Source: a virus
Reading direction: 5' to 3' (one strand)
IMG/VR virus record: IMGVR_UViG_3300005915_000001
Span: 1-64,000 of that record
Length of the DNA: 64,000 nt
Position 1 is the stretch's first letter. Every line of letters starts with the position of its first letter. Below, piece after piece: positions 42,832 through 51,812 of this stretch. The translations under genes and the position numbers were made by a program. The notes under the pieces are model-generated. The model was not told the DNA's origin. It did not search any database and saw only the letters and a list, made by a program, of their open reading frames with translations.

Positions 42832-45467
42832 TACTTAAGACCCTTTACCTTAGATCTTACAGCTTGATTCGTATCAGCTAAAGCTAACCAAACCTCTGCG
42901 AATTGTTGTTCATTTTGAATAAATGATTGTTGCTTTGACACTACAAGTGGCTGTCCCTCATAATGAAGTTTGAAATTAAGATTTCCGTTTCCACCTAAAG
43001 TTTTGCCTACACCACTAAACTCTTCACCTTTATGGACCATGGCCCAACCAGTTCTTTCAACAGTGCCACCACTAGCAAGTCCTGGTGCTTCAGCTGGTCC
43101 AATCTGCCCACCAGTCACACCAAAGTCACTAGAAGTGCCAGTCGATGTAAGCCCAATATTAAACGCTTTAAAAATGTACTTTCCTGCATCAGTGAGTCCT
43201 TGTGCGGATGCTTTTGCAGCTGGAGTAATGAATGCAATTCGAACAGCTTCAAAATAAACTTCACGAAGCATACTAATGACGGTATCTTTCCAACTCTTCC
43301 AGTCTTCAACCATGTTCATCAAGCCTTGTTCCATGATGCTGGTTAGGCTTTGTTGAAACTCTGCAAACCTTGCAATGGCTTTATCAGTAAACTGTTTACC
43401 AGCTTCATCAGTTTTTTTTGCTGTCTTTACAGCAGCATTGCCTACTGATTCTAGCATTTTAATAGTATCTTCAGCTTGTTTTTTCAAGGAATTCAATAAT
43501 CTATTGGACGCATCATCATCTGTACTATTAAAATCCAAAGACTCCATGAGATTTTCAATAATTGGAAGCTTTGATCTAAGAGTTTTTATCATTGAATCAA
43601 TATCTTTGGTAAACTGAGTCTTAAAAGCTTCTCCTACTTCCTCTGCTTGCTTGTCTACTGCTATGATAAATCCTTTACTCGTATTCTCAACTTTTTTAAA
43701 AGCTTCTTTTGTAAATTTAACCATTTTTTCAATCTCTTTATCATTTTTTCTAACTGCATCTGCAAAAGATTCGGCCCAGTCTTTATTGGCATTTTCATAC
43801 CCCCGTTTGAATTCTTTGAACATACCATCAAAGGTAATAGATTTCCATCCATTTTCTATACCTTCTTTTATTGCTTTAAGCCATGTAAAAGCTCCTGTAA
43901 AACTTGCAAACAAATTAGACAAGAATTCATTAGAATTTTGTTTTATAAGCTTAAAAGTTAAAGCAAAAGTATCTACAAAACTTTTACCCATCTCACCAAG
44001 CACTGTGTCACTAAACCATGCAAAGCTGTCTTGTATAGCATCTAACCAAGAATCTATGTCTTCACCAAATAATGTTAAATTGTTTGCCCATGCAACCCTG
44101 AGAGAATATCCAACTGCAATCAATGCAGCTATTGGCAGTAGTGCTAGGCCAAAATGCCCAATTGTTGTAAGCAATGCTAAATTCATCGCTGGAAGGCCAA
44201 AGGTAATAGCGCGAATTGATCCAACAAATAATCCTAATCCTACTGTAGCTGGACCAACAACAGATGCTATCAGACCCATATTCACAATTGTTATCTTTGT
44301 TTCATCGTTTAACAAATCAAAGAAAGTAACTGCTTTGATTATCAGATTATTCATTCTTAAAACTTTTGGAGCTAGAATTTTTCCTATCTTTGCAGAAGCA
44401 AGAGTTATTTGATTTTTGAAAATTATAATCTGAGAATTAAATGACCTGAACTTTTTTTCAGCTTCTTCAATTAATGCGACATTTTCATCCCAAAACCTGC
44501 TACCTTTCTCAAGTGCTCCAGACAAAGCGCCTGTACGACCAGATAGCCTACCCATGATATCTATGACCCTAATACCACCTAACCCTATACCATCAAAAAT
44601 TGGCATTAAGTCTTGTCCACTATCTCTCAAGCTTACCAATCCTTCGACAAAGGATGTAAGAGCTTCTGAAGAGTCTCTATTAAATAGATTGGAAAACTCT
44701 TTTCCTGACATTCTAGAAACATCAGCGAATATTCCCAGACTTTCCGTACTACTTTTAACAGCAGTATTCATTTCAAGCATAACCTTACTGAATGAAGATC
44801 CACCTGCTTCAGCTTGTATACCCACAGAAGATAGAGCAGCAGCTAAAGATAATATTTCAGATTCTGTTAGTCCTATTTGTGATCCAGCACTTCCCAGTCG
44901 TAATGCCATTGATACAATTTCAGCTTCAGTTGTTTCAAGGCTATTACCAAGACCGACTATTGTAGCACCTAGTCTATCAAAGTTATCTTGTGACATGTTG
45001 ACAATATTTGCAAACCGAGCTAACGCTGTAGCAGCTTCCTCAGATGATAAGTTGGTAGTGGCACCCAACATAGCCATAACTTTTGTAAAGTCTAGTATCT
45101 TATCTGTCTCAATCCCTAGCTGTCCAGCAGCCTCACCGATTTTGAATAAATCAGTTATAGTCACTGGTATTACTCGCGACATATCTTCAAACCCAGATTT
45201 CAAAGCACTAAGCTGCTCAGTACTAGCATTAACAGTTTTCTCAACACCAATGAATCCTTCTTCCAAAGATGCAAATGTCTTGACAGAAGATCTACCCATT
45301 AGAGCTAATGGTAGAGTAACAGCCAGTGACATCTTCGTTCCGATAGATGTCAACTTTGTAGCTGTAGCTTCCATCCTCTTCTCGATAGTTCGTGCAGTGC
45401 GTAAATACTGACTAGCATCAAGATTCAAATGAACTAATAGATTTCCTAAATCTAATCCGAAGGCCAT
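42831..45467 (-). CDS. tail tape measure protein
   Basis: The 878-residue protein sets tail length. The N-terminal 350 residues match TP901-type tape measures (LEEGFIGVEKTVNASTEQL, FKIGEAAGQLGI, LGATTNLSSEEAATALARF). Hydrophobic segments at about 385-450 (MGLIASVVGPATVGLGLFVG and following) are the expected membrane-interacting part. A helical coiled region is found to about 740 and a glycine-containing C-terminus follows. It lies directly downstream of the chaperone pair. Confidence 0.9.
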   Translation of the reverse strand: MAFGLDLGNLLVHLNLDASQYLRTARTIEKRMEATATKLTSIGTKMSLAVTLPLALMGRSSVKTFASLEEGFIGVEKTVNASTEQLSALKSGFEDMSRVIPVTITDLFKIGEAAGQLGIETDKILDFTKVMAMLGATTNLSSEEAATALARFANIVNMSQDNFDRLGATIVGLGNSLETTEAEIVSMALRLGSAGSQIGLTESEILSLAAALSSVGIQAEAGGSSFSKVMLEMNTAVKSSTESLGIFADVSRMSGKEFSNLFNRDSSEALTSFVEGLVSLRDSGQDLMPIFDGIGLGGIRVIDIMGRLSGRTGALSGALEKGSRFWDENVALIEEAEKKFRSFNSQIIIFKNQITLASAKIGKILAPKVLRMNNLIIKAVTFFDLLNDETKITIVNMGLIASVVGPATVGLGLFVGSIRAITFGLPAMNLALLTTIGHFGLALLPIAALIAVGYSLRVAWANNLTLFGEDIDSWLDAIQDSFAWFSDTVLGEMGKSFVDTFALTFKLIKQNSNEFLSNLFASFTGAFTWLKAIKEGIENGWKSITFDGMFKEFKRGYENANKDWAESFADAVRKNDKEIEKMVKFTKEAFKKVENTSKGFIIAVDKQAEEVGEAFKTQFTKDIDSMIKTLRSKLPIIENLMESLDFNSTDDDASNRLLNSLKKQAEDTIKMLESVGNAAVKTAKKTDEAGKQFTDKAIARFAEFQQSLTSIMEQGLMNMVEDWKSWKDTVISMLREVYFEAVRIAFITPAAKASAQGLTDAGKYIFKAFNIGLTSTGTSSDFGVTGGQIGPAEAPGLASGGTVERTGWAMVHKGEEFSGVGKTLGGNGNLNFKLHYEGQPLVVSKQQSFIQNEQQFAEVWLALADTNQAVRSKVKGLK

Positions 45468-45476
45468 ATTTTTACT

Positions 45477-46150
45477 CTATTTCTTAACACCAAGCCAAGT
45501 CTTTAAACTTTCTTTCATTCTGTTTAAATTAGCTTGTCGATTCTTTGGTATTACCGTTTTGGGTTTGAACTTAATTAAGTAATTTTCTAGCTTTACACTT
45601 TTAGGATTTTTTGAATTACATTGAACTAAGGTCTTAATAAGATTCGCAAAATTAAAATCCTCTCGATGGAACGCATTAACTTCCATATCGAGGAATACCA
45701 TCCAGTCGAGAAACTCTGTGGAAGAAGTCTCAACTTGGCATCGTTGCTTCGACATATGTAAATGCGAAGCAAGACGATGCCAATTAAGAGTTTCTCCCTT
45801 TAGTCGTTTCCCTCTTCGGCTTTCGCACCTTTGTCCAACCGACTCATCTTGTTTGCGATTTCAAACAAGTCACCTTGCAACCCAGCGGGCCATGTTTGTA
45901 TACTCTTCAAAGGCACAAGTTTGCCATCATCATCGTATACACACAAAGCCAACAGACTGGCCTGAAGATCTTTGTAGCTTTTCAACCCCGCTGTTTTCCC
46001 TGCTGCATTGAATTTCATTTGTGAACCAATACCATCAAGATATGTATCACGCTCTAAACCATTCAGCTCACGTAATACATAATTCTTAACAACACCATCA
46101 AGACCTTCAATTCCAATTGGTTCTTCTTTAAGCCTCAGTGAATACTTCAT
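45477..46150 (-). CDS. tail assembly chaperone G-T fusion via -1 frameshift
   Basis: The G frame (46150 to 45800) is followed by a T frame (45806 to 45477) in the -1 frame. At the end of G, GAG GGA AAC GAC TAA contains the slippery heptamer GGGAAAC in the right phase. A -1 slip gives a 224-residue product that continues RLKGETLNWHRLASHL and STEFLDWMVFL, a DUF4035-like T domain. T alone lacks a strong ribosome site. The fusion acts with G as a tape-measure chaperone. Confidence 0.8.
45735..45812 (-). promoter_or_regulatory. programmed -1 frameshift signal
   Basis: The heptamer GGGAAAC lies at 45812-45806. A 17-bp stem with a 2-base bulge (arms 45775-45783 plus 45765-45772 with 45735-45751) begins 22 bases downstream on the mRNA. 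Both are typical of lambda-type tail genes. Confidence 0.75.
45800..46150 (-). CDS. tail assembly chaperone G
   Basis: The 116-residue product has KYVLRELNGLERDTYLDG-like content (its actual segment reads VLRELNGLERDTYLDG) and ends AEEGND. It sits between the major tail protein and the tape measure, the standard place. AAAGGAAATAGA precedes the ATG. The frame ends within the frameshift site described for the fusion. Confidence 0.8.
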   Translation of the reverse strand: MKYSLRLKEEPIGIEGLDGVVKNYVLRELNGLERDTYLDGIGSQMKFNAAGKTAGLKSYKDLQASLLALCVYDDDGKLVPLKSIQTWPAGLQGDLFEIANKMSRLDKGAKAEEGND

Positions 46151-46188
46151 TCTATTTCCTTTCCAAAGAATAGAACTGTGTTTATAAT

Positions 46189-46635
46189 TTATGCTTCAGA
46201 CATTACTGGAGCAGTTTCAGTGCCGGAGTCATTAAGATTTCCTGGTATGATCTCAATATCTGCCATAGGTTGCGTACCTTCAACATGAGGTGCTGGAGTG
46301 AAACTTTTGATGTGACCCCAAAATTCGAAAGTTGCTGTATCGGGCAGCGTAATAGTGATCTCCTGATTATCGTTGATCATTGCTACCATCTCATCATACA
46401 GAGCTGGGTCCCAAGCAACAGATAGCCCACCGGCTAAAAGAGTCTTCAATGATCGCGCAGCAAACGTTCTCCACGTACTGTTACGCATCGTAGTGACGTC
46501 GATTGCTTCGCCTCCGTCGACTCCTGGGATTGTAACTTCTTTTTCCTCCATCACTAAAGTCAATACTGATGAACTTGATAACTGTGAAGAAGAAAAAGAT
46601 ATAGTGGTTTGATAACCATCAGTCATTATAGACAT
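46189..46635 (-). CDS. major tail (tube) protein
   Basis: The 148-residue beta-rich protein contains EEKEVTIPGVDGGEAIDVTT, ending PMADIEIIPGNLNDS. This pattern matches HK97/lambda gpV-type tube proteins that polymerise into the tail. It lies upstream of the chaperone pair with AAAGGAAACTACA before the ATG. Confidence 0.8.
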   Translation of the reverse strand: MSIMTDGYQTTISFSSSQLSSSSVLTLVMEEKEVTIPGVDGGEAIDVTTMRNSTWRTFAARSLKTLLAGGLSVAWDPALYDEMVAMINDNQEITITLPDTATFEFWGHIKSFTPAPHVEGTQPMADIEIIPGNLNDSGTETAPVMSEA

Positions 46636-46688
46636 TGTAGTTTCCTTTCAATTTTATGTTAGTAAGTAAATCTTGTGAATTACTTATA

Positions 46689-47345
46689 TTATGCATCTGC
46701 ACCGTGCTCGGTTTGGATCACGATTTCACTATTGGCAGGCGTAGCATTCTCGACGAAAATTTTCTTTCCATCCCGGTCAAATCCAGATGCCACTGGATTA
46801 GCAATCTCCAGAACAGTTGCAGCCGCATCGGCGGTTGCCGTTAGAGCGGCTTCGACAGCCGTGCCTACACAGCAAGTGTATCTGCGAAGGTCGGTCCAAG
46901 ATCCATTGACGCCAGTCTCGGCACTCGTCTGCACTATCACCTCGGTGCCTGTGTGGGCCGTGGTGGAATTCAAGCAAACGTAAATATGCAGGGTCGCGTT
47001 AAATGCCCCATCCAGATCAATGGCTCCTGTCTCGATAATGTGGCCTTCAGAAGCTCCACCTGGAATCTCAGTCCATGGAAGGACTTCGACTTCGGCACTT
47101 GTGTTTTCGGTTGCCGATTTCCCAGTGACCTTTGCCAGAGCAACACGAACAAAGACCGAGCTGCCATCGAGATCGTAGTCGTTGTTAAATACGACGTTCG
47201 CCTGTTTGTCGTTATCAGGTATCGAAATTTCCTGAGCCGAAACAGCTGAGCCTCTTGCACTGTCGATTGAATACACCTTTGAAGTGTTGAGCTGTTCGTG
47301 GTCCAGGCCAGCCAGGATCTTTAGAGTGTCAATTGTAATGGCCAT
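46689..47345 (-). CDS. hypothetical structural protein
   Basis: This 218-residue protein is Ala/Thr/Val-rich with beta strands (VVFNNDYDLDGSSVFVRVAL). The ATG at 47345 has GGAGG upstream. The gene is richer in G and C than both neighbours, suggesting recent exchange. Its position next to the tube gene suggests a virion protein. I cannot place it in a family. Confidence 0.6.
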   Translation of the reverse strand: MAITIDTLKILAGLDHEQLNTSKVYSIDSARGSAVSAQEISIPDNDKQANVVFNNDYDLDGSSVFVRVALAKVTGKSATENTSAEVEVLPWTEIPGGASEGHIIETGAIDLDGAFNATLHIYVCLNSTTAHTGTEVIVQTSAETGVNGSWTDLRRYTCCVGTAVEAALTATADAAATVLEIANPVASGFDRDGKKIFVENATPANSEIVIQTEHGADA

Positions 47346-47349
47346 CGAA

Positions 47350-47679
47350 TTAGCCTCCAATGCTTTCTGCTAAGGTTGTCATTGCAGTAGCGACTTTATT
47401 GCTTGTTTTTAATGTTTCTTCGTTCACATACGCTTTAACTAGAGGTTCGAGCTGTTGCTCTAATTTTGCTACCCATGCAGCAATTTGCTCATTAACAGTT
47501 TTGTCGTCACCTATCTTGTAATTGGCTGTCTTCGTTGCTGTGAACACGGGTGTATCAACTTTAATGTCATCACCAACATTCCAGCAGTCAAGCCTCACGG
47601 TTCCATGTAAGAGTTTCCCCCCGAAGTCTGGTCCACCATCTTTGATGGATACAATTGTGCATTTCTTTTGTAGTGCCAT
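47350..47679 (-). CDS. hypothetical protein (tail region)
   Basis: This 109-residue protein has an N-terminal beta part (TIVSIKDGGPDFGGKLLHGTV) and a C-terminal helix (EQLEPLVKAYVNEETLKTS). AAGGAATAAGACAA precedes the start. It lies between the tail terminator and tube-side genes, and may be a small virion or assembly protein. Confidence 0.6.
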   Translation of the reverse strand: MALQKKCTIVSIKDGGPDFGGKLLHGTVRLDCWNVGDDIKVDTPVFTATKTANYKIGDDKTVNEQIAAWVAKLEQQLEPLVKAYVNEETLKTSNKVATAMTTLAESIGG

Positions 47680-47691
47680 TTGTCTTATTCC

Positions 47692-49254
47692 TTAGATGAA
47701 TGGGTTTTGTTCTTTAATGTATAGTTGCATTACTTCTTGTTCTGTTAGGGCTCGGTTGTAGATTCTGATTGGACCGATTTGGCCGGTAAACATTTGTACA
47801 CTTGCACCTGCATAGTCCCCAATTAGAACATTTGTCGATGTTGGAAATAAATCATCCGTAAAATCACCGTCTAAAGCTTTTTCGATGCCGTTTACATAAC
47901 ACTTAGTTGTGCGTCCTTTCGTGAAGGCCACATGATACCACTGTCCGACAGACACTATCTCGTCAACTGTATCCATTGATGTATTACTTGCTCCATCTGC
48001 ACTAAGCCTTATCTGTAGCTTCTTCCCACTTAACCTAAATAGCCAACTCCTGCTCTCAGCGACTGTTATATACTTCGAGACGATCACTCTCAGATGGTCT
48101 ATGGCCGAAGTGTTTATCCACGCCGAAACAGTAACGTCAGTGCTGTTTAAGCTTTCATTATTTCCACAATTAACATAGTCGCCAGTACCATTAAAGTCCA
48201 GAGCCGGACCCATCTCGGAAAGCACAAAATGAGCATCACCCTCAAGAGATCCATCATTTCCGTCATAGCTCTGATCATAGATCTTATTACCGCCAGCCTC
48301 AAGCATGTCGTACTTCAGCACCAAGCCTTGCTCCAGCGTGTCTGCACTGTCGGGAAGGCTACCAAGCATGTTACGGACACTTGGAAATACTAAAGCAGGT
48401 CCTTTGACCAAAGATTTATCAATTATATCTTCTATACCAACGGACTCACTAATATTTCTATTAAAGGAATTACTTGAAACAATTATATCTTCTATACCAA
48501 TGGACTCATTTAGTACTTTAATGTATTCAGTTATAGACTCTGAAGAAACTACATCAGACATACCAATGGAATCATTTAGTACTTTAATGTATTCAGTTAT
48601 AGACTCTGAAGAAACTACATCAGACATACCAATGGACTCATTTAGTACTTTAATGTATTCAATTATAGACTCTGAAGAAACTACATCAGACATACCAATG
48701 GAATCATTTAGTACTTTAATATATTCAATTATAGACTCTGAAGAAACTACATCAGACATACCAATGGAATCATTTAGTACTTTAATATAGTTTTGTATCT
48801 CTCTTAAAGTAAGTGTGAGTAAAAAGTTTGAAGTAAAATTACTGCGTCGTTTTGTAGAACTATTATCATCCACACCAATATAAATAATAGGAGTAGTACG
48901 ACTTGCGTTTATGATCTTATATTCATAAGACCCTATTATGATTAAATTATTTTGAATTGCATCAAGCGCTAAGGATATTTCTTCAATCTTATTGTATGCT
49001 GTATCGTAATCTCTAGACCTTATACGGATTTGCACTCCAGGATGAATAACAACTTCTCCTGTCATATATCTACCGTCTTTAATTCCAGATGTGTCATATA
49101 CCACAGCACAATTAGTATTTACTTGAGGACCATCTGGCAAACTACTGATATACATTGGCCAATCATCACTGTCGCTTGGATCAGAAGCAAGAGCAATACC
49201 GTCAATGATATATCTTGAAAGTATATGTGCTGGTGATATTCTTAATCGTTTCAT
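47692..49254 (-). CDS. tail terminator-like protein with tandem repeats and LamG-like domain
   Basis: The protein is 520 residues from the ATG at 49254. Residues 1 to about 155 resemble minor capsid/tail terminator proteins (DWPMYISSLPDGPQVN, GVQIRIRSRDYDTAYNKIEE). About 100 residues of a 22-residue repeat follow (YIKVLNDSIGMSDVVSSES). The last 200 residues are a LamG/concanavalin-like domain (ALDFNGTGDYVNCGN, SVSAWIN-like start, GQIGPIRIYNRALTEQEV). The fusion puts a carbohydrate-binding-type module on the neck. The repeats probably extend it from the tail. Confidence 0.75.
   Translation of the reverse strand: MKRLRISPAHILSRYIIDGIALASDPSDSDDWPMYISSLPDGPQVNTNCAVVYDTSGIKDGRYMTGEVVIHPGVQIRIRSRDYDTAYNKIEEISLALDAIQNNLIIIGSYEYKIINASRTTPIIYIGVDDNSSTKRRSNFTSNFLLTLTLREIQNYIKVLNDSIGMSDVVSSESIIEYIKVLNDSIGMSDVVSSESIIEYIKVLNESIGMSDVVSSESITEYIKVLNDSIGMSDVVSSESITEYIKVLNESIGIEDIIVSSNSFNRNISESVGIEDIIDKSLVKGPALVFPSVRNMLGSLPDSADTLEQGLVLKYDMLEAGGNKIYDQSYDGNDGSLEGDAHFVLSEMGPALDFNGTGDYVNCGNNESLNSTDVTVSAWINTSAIDHLRVIVSKYITVAESRSWLFRLSGKKLQIRLSADGASNTSMDTVDEIVSVGQWYHVAFTKGRTTKCYVNGIEKALDGDFTDDLFPTSTNVLIGDYAGASVQMFTGQIGPIRIYNRALTEQEVMQLYIKEQNPFI
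48494..48789 (-). repeat. 66-bp tandem repeat, about 4.5 copies
   Basis: Units start at 48494, 48560, 48626, 48692 and 48758. They differ at a few positions and keep the reading frame (22 residues each). The repeat is inside the tail terminator-like gene. Confidence 0.9.
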
Positions 49255-49256
49255 GC

Positions 49257-49751
49257 TTACGATCCAGTTAAAGTAATATTCCAAGTTACCGTAAGAGTGT
49301 CACTTGCACCTTTTACAATTTGTGGACTGAACACTGAAGTCGATATAGTGTGTGACGCATCCGCTTCACCTGCATCGGTTGTATTATCTACCAAACCTAC
49401 TCTATTGATTGTAGCATTTGTTCCTTCACCCGCAGCCCATAGTCGTCTAAACTGTATGATATTAGATGATGCACCTTCTTTAGGTGTGCTATCGTCTAAC
49501 GCTTGAGCAGATCCTGAAACATAATCACCTGTAGCGATAAAACTTCCAGCACCACTTTTTGAAGCAGTGGTCGACGCTGTTCCAAGTTTCATGCCCCACG
49601 TTGAATAAGCTGCTGTATAAATTGCAGACTTAAAAAAATCATCCCCTTGATCTGTAACAAGATTATGGGTAACAGATCTATGCTTCAAATTGCCTTCTTT
49701 GTCACATAACTCTACAATGACTTCACCTTTTAGACCAATTTGATTATTCAT
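49257..49751 (-). CDS. hypothetical structural protein
   Basis: This 164-residue protein has an N-terminus (IGLKGEVIVELCDKEGNLKHR then LVTDQGDDFF) typical of phage surface or baseplate-like proteins of unknown role. A Ser/Thr/Gly-rich middle and beta strands to the end (TVTWNITLTGS) follow. It lies between neck genes. Confidence 0.6.
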   Translation of the reverse strand: MNNQIGLKGEVIVELCDKEGNLKHRSVTHNLVTDQGDDFFKSAIYTAAYSTWGMKLGTASTTASKSGAGSFIATGDYVSGSAQALDDSTPKEGASSNIIQFRRLWAAGEGTNATINRVGLVDNTTDAGEADASHTISTSVFSPQIVKGASDTLTVTWNITLTGS

Positions 49752-50203
49752 TACAATTTTACCTTACTATAAATTATATTTAAAATTGCTGTTCGCTCTT
49801 CTCTAGCTGGTTTTTCTAAGAACTTCGCTTGTTGGTTTTCGCCCCTAAGAAACATGCCGCCCTTTGCAGTTTTTTGCTTTTTACTTGCACCCGCAATTGC
49901 AGAGCTATGCTTGATATTAAATGCTTGACCATGGGCTTTCTCTAAATCTTCATGAACATACACAGCGTAATTTGCTGTGTACCCTACAATGACATCTGGC
50001 CTTTTTACTGTTCCAATATCACGGGTGAATGCAGAAGCTTTTAATGGACCTAATTGTACTGGAACTATTTGTTGGCTTTTTCTTTGTAAATATATTCCAC
50101 CAAGTTTGAGACCATAACGAATTTTTCTTTGATAACTTGATGTTGCTCTTTCAAAATTCTTAAGAACATTTTTCATCCCAGTCATTTTTGTTAGTTTAGC
50201 CAT
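49751..50203 (-). CDS. HK97 gp10-like head-tail/tail completion protein
   Basis: This 150-residue basic protein contains VPVQLGPLKASAFTRDIG, VGYTANYAVYVHED and a late FLEKPAREE. These match the HK97 gp10 family that joins head and tail. The gene lies between the connector and the tail terminator genes, as expected. Confidence 0.78.
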   Translation of the reverse strand: MAKLTKMTGMKNVLKNFERATSSYQRKIRYGLKLGGIYLQRKSQQIVPVQLGPLKASAFTRDIGTVKRPDVIVGYTANYAVYVHEDLEKAHGQAFNIKHSSAIAGASKKQKTAKGGMFLRGENQQAKFLEKPAREERTAILNIIYSKVKL

Positions 50204-50206
50204 AAT

Positions 50207-50572
50207 CTATAGAAACGCAGTCCGTAGAGACTCTGTTGCTTTGAAATTTGGAACGCTGTTAAATCCTCTGATTTCCCATGCTCCGTCGTTCTCTTTAATA
50301 TTTACTGAATCAGTAATATCATCTAATACACCAAGCATCAATACTTCACTCGCTACCATGTCACGATCAACGAAAACTTTTGATTTAGACACTTGTTCAG
50401 ACCCATTGAAATCTATAAACTGCACTATTTTATCAGACCATCGACAAGATATTTCAACAGGATCAGTATACTGGGGTTGCCCATAATCATCATATGCAAC
50501 TCCACCACTTTCATTATGCTCTAAAGCCCAATATACAGCAGTTTGTTTTCGCATTCTAGTGATAATAGACAT
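50207..50572 (-). CDS. head closure-like protein
   Basis: This 121-residue product starts with RMRKQTAVYWALEHNESGG, has CRWSDKIVQFID and an acidic stretch, and ends NFKATESLRTAFL. The size, position and pattern fit phage head-tail joining (stopper) proteins. AAGGGATTTAAA precedes the ATG. Confidence 0.6.
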   Translation of the reverse strand: MSIITRMRKQTAVYWALEHNESGGVAYDDYGQPQYTDPVEISCRWSDKIVQFIDFNGSEQVSKSKVFVDRDMVASEVLMLGVLDDITDSVNIKENDGAWEIRGFNSVPNFKATESLRTAFL

Positions 50573-50573
50573 T

Positions 50574-50789
50574 TTAAATCCCTTGAATCATTCTAGCAAA
50601 GGCCATTACAATTCCTGCACCACCAACTCCACCTACTAAACTGATTCCAACTGTGAGACCTACCAAAAACATTTTGTTTTTAACAATTGCTTTTCCGTGT
50701 GGGCATGATGCAATGTGCTCTAGTAAAACTTCTTTATTTATTTCCCTAGCGATTTCCATGCATATAGCTTTGTCCCCGTCATCTAACAT
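50574..50789 (-). CDS. small membrane protein
   Basis: The 71-residue protein has a hydrophilic N-terminus with CPHGKAIVK and one strong membrane segment (LVGLTVGISLVGGVGGAGIVMAFA). It resembles small proteins found next to neck genes in related phages, of unknown role. GAGGATAAATCATA precedes the start. Confidence 0.6.
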   Translation of the reverse strand: MLDDGDKAICMEIAREINKEVLLEHIASCPHGKAIVKNKMFLVGLTVGISLVGGVGGAGIVMAFARMIQGI

Positions 50790-51196
50790 TATGATTTATC
50801 CTCCATGTTAGCATCGTCTGTATGAAGTGAAATTATGTCAAGAACGTTACTTCCTCCACGTTTTGTGCTTTCGTTTAATCTGGCAAGTCCTCCTGCTGTA
50901 TCAAGTCGCATAGCCATTTGACCATAGTGTGATGTATCAAATCCTAGATCAACTTTCGACTGTTTCTTTTCAGAAACTTCATCAGCTTTTTCATCAAACG
51001 AACGCATATCTCTGTTTGTGTACATATGTGCAGAGAGCCAACGTTCAATTAATTCTAATCTTGTAGCGTCATAAGTTGAAACAGATGAACAACATTCAGT
51101 GACAAGTGCATTAGCTGCTTCGATAAACGGAGTCAAACTAATAGACGCATCGACTTCAATGATTCCTTCTACACTTGATGATGATGTTCTAGCCAT
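50789..51196 (-). CDS. head-tail adaptor-like protein
   Basis: The product is 135 residues from the ATG at 51196 with GGAAAGATCGAA upstream. The helical body (TPFIEAANALVTECC, LELIERWLSAHMYT) and GQMAMRLDTAGGLARL resemble phage gp6-type adaptor proteins that sit under the portal. It overlaps the DUF115 gene by 8 bases. Confidence 0.6.
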   Translation of the reverse strand: MARTSSSSVEGIIEVDASISLTPFIEAANALVTECCSSVSTYDATRLELIERWLSAHMYTNRDMRSFDEKADEVSEKKQSKVDLGFDTSHYGQMAMRLDTAGGLARLNESTKRGGSNVLDIISLHTDDANMEDKS

Positions 51197-51812
51197 TTCG
51201 ATCTTTCCAAAATTTATCACAACTTACTTTAGGAAATACATCAAGACCACTATCATCAGTGATATTTATGATCTCTCTATCTGGAAATCTTCTCGGCATC
51301 CATGAAGCTAAATTCTTAAATGCCTGGTTGAATCTCTTATATACTTTTGCGTTAGGTGGACTCAACAAATGATCATGCCAATTTGGTTTACCTTGTTCTG
51401 ATAATTTACAATCAAATCCTAATAAATAAACTTTCTTAGCCCCTAAGATCAATGCTAAATTAATCGCATTAGCACCAGTGTTCTTGTTCCAACCAAGCTT
51501 GGTTTTAGATAAACCCTTGGCTTGACGTTCTAATGTCCAAATCCAATCAGCTTGGGTCCGAAGTAATTCATGATGGCTTGTAAAAACTGTCCCTTTGTAA
51601 TTCATGAGTTGATTCTTATGTTCTTTGAACCATTTCATGTCACCAAAGATATGAAGTTTACAAATCTCTTCACCTAAAGTATATGCATCATTGCAACCAA
51701 TAGTACATTCACTTTTGAGTAAAGACCAATCAAACTCACGAAGAGAATCCCCTCCACCGATTATAAAAACGTCTTTATCTTTCCATGTTTCCACTGGCTT
51801 CCATCGTGGCAT
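51189..51812 (-). CDS. DUF115 / Maf-like protein in the capsid module
   Basis: The 207-residue protein has FIIGGGDSLREFDWSLL (phosphate loop), TIGCNDAYTLGEE, GANAINLALILGAKKVYLLG and FDCKL, all matching DUF115. It is a third relative of the cassette proteins at 28277 and 33641 but lies between capsid and adaptor genes, where a virion-modifying enzyme could reach nascent capsids. That role is inference. It overlaps both neighbours. Confidence 0.7.
   Translation of the reverse strand: MPRWKPVETWKDKDVFIIGGGDSLREFDWSLLKSECTIGCNDAYTLGEEICKLHIFGDMKWFKEHKNQLMNYKGTVFTSHHELLRTQADWIWTLERQAKGLSKTKLGWNKNTGANAINLALILGAKKVYLLGFDCKLSEQGKPNWHDHLLSPPNAKVYKRFNQAFKNLASWMPRRFPDREIINITDDSGLDVFPKVSCDKFWKDRNG

Noticed and set aside
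43651-45411. Two long plus-strand open frames (about 250 and 285 codons) opposite the tape measure gene
   Set aside because: They mirror the minus-strand gene's codon pattern, lack ribosome sites and encode Ser/Ile-rich low-complexity protein. The tape measure gene explains the region.
48494-48789. Possible CRISPR array
   Set aside because: The 66-bp units are contiguous with no distinct spacers and keep the reading frame, so they are a protein-coding tandem repeat.
48305-48790. Plus-strand 161-codon frame with repeats
   Set aside because: It is the antisense of the in-frame 66-bp repeats of the tail terminator-like gene and has no start signal.
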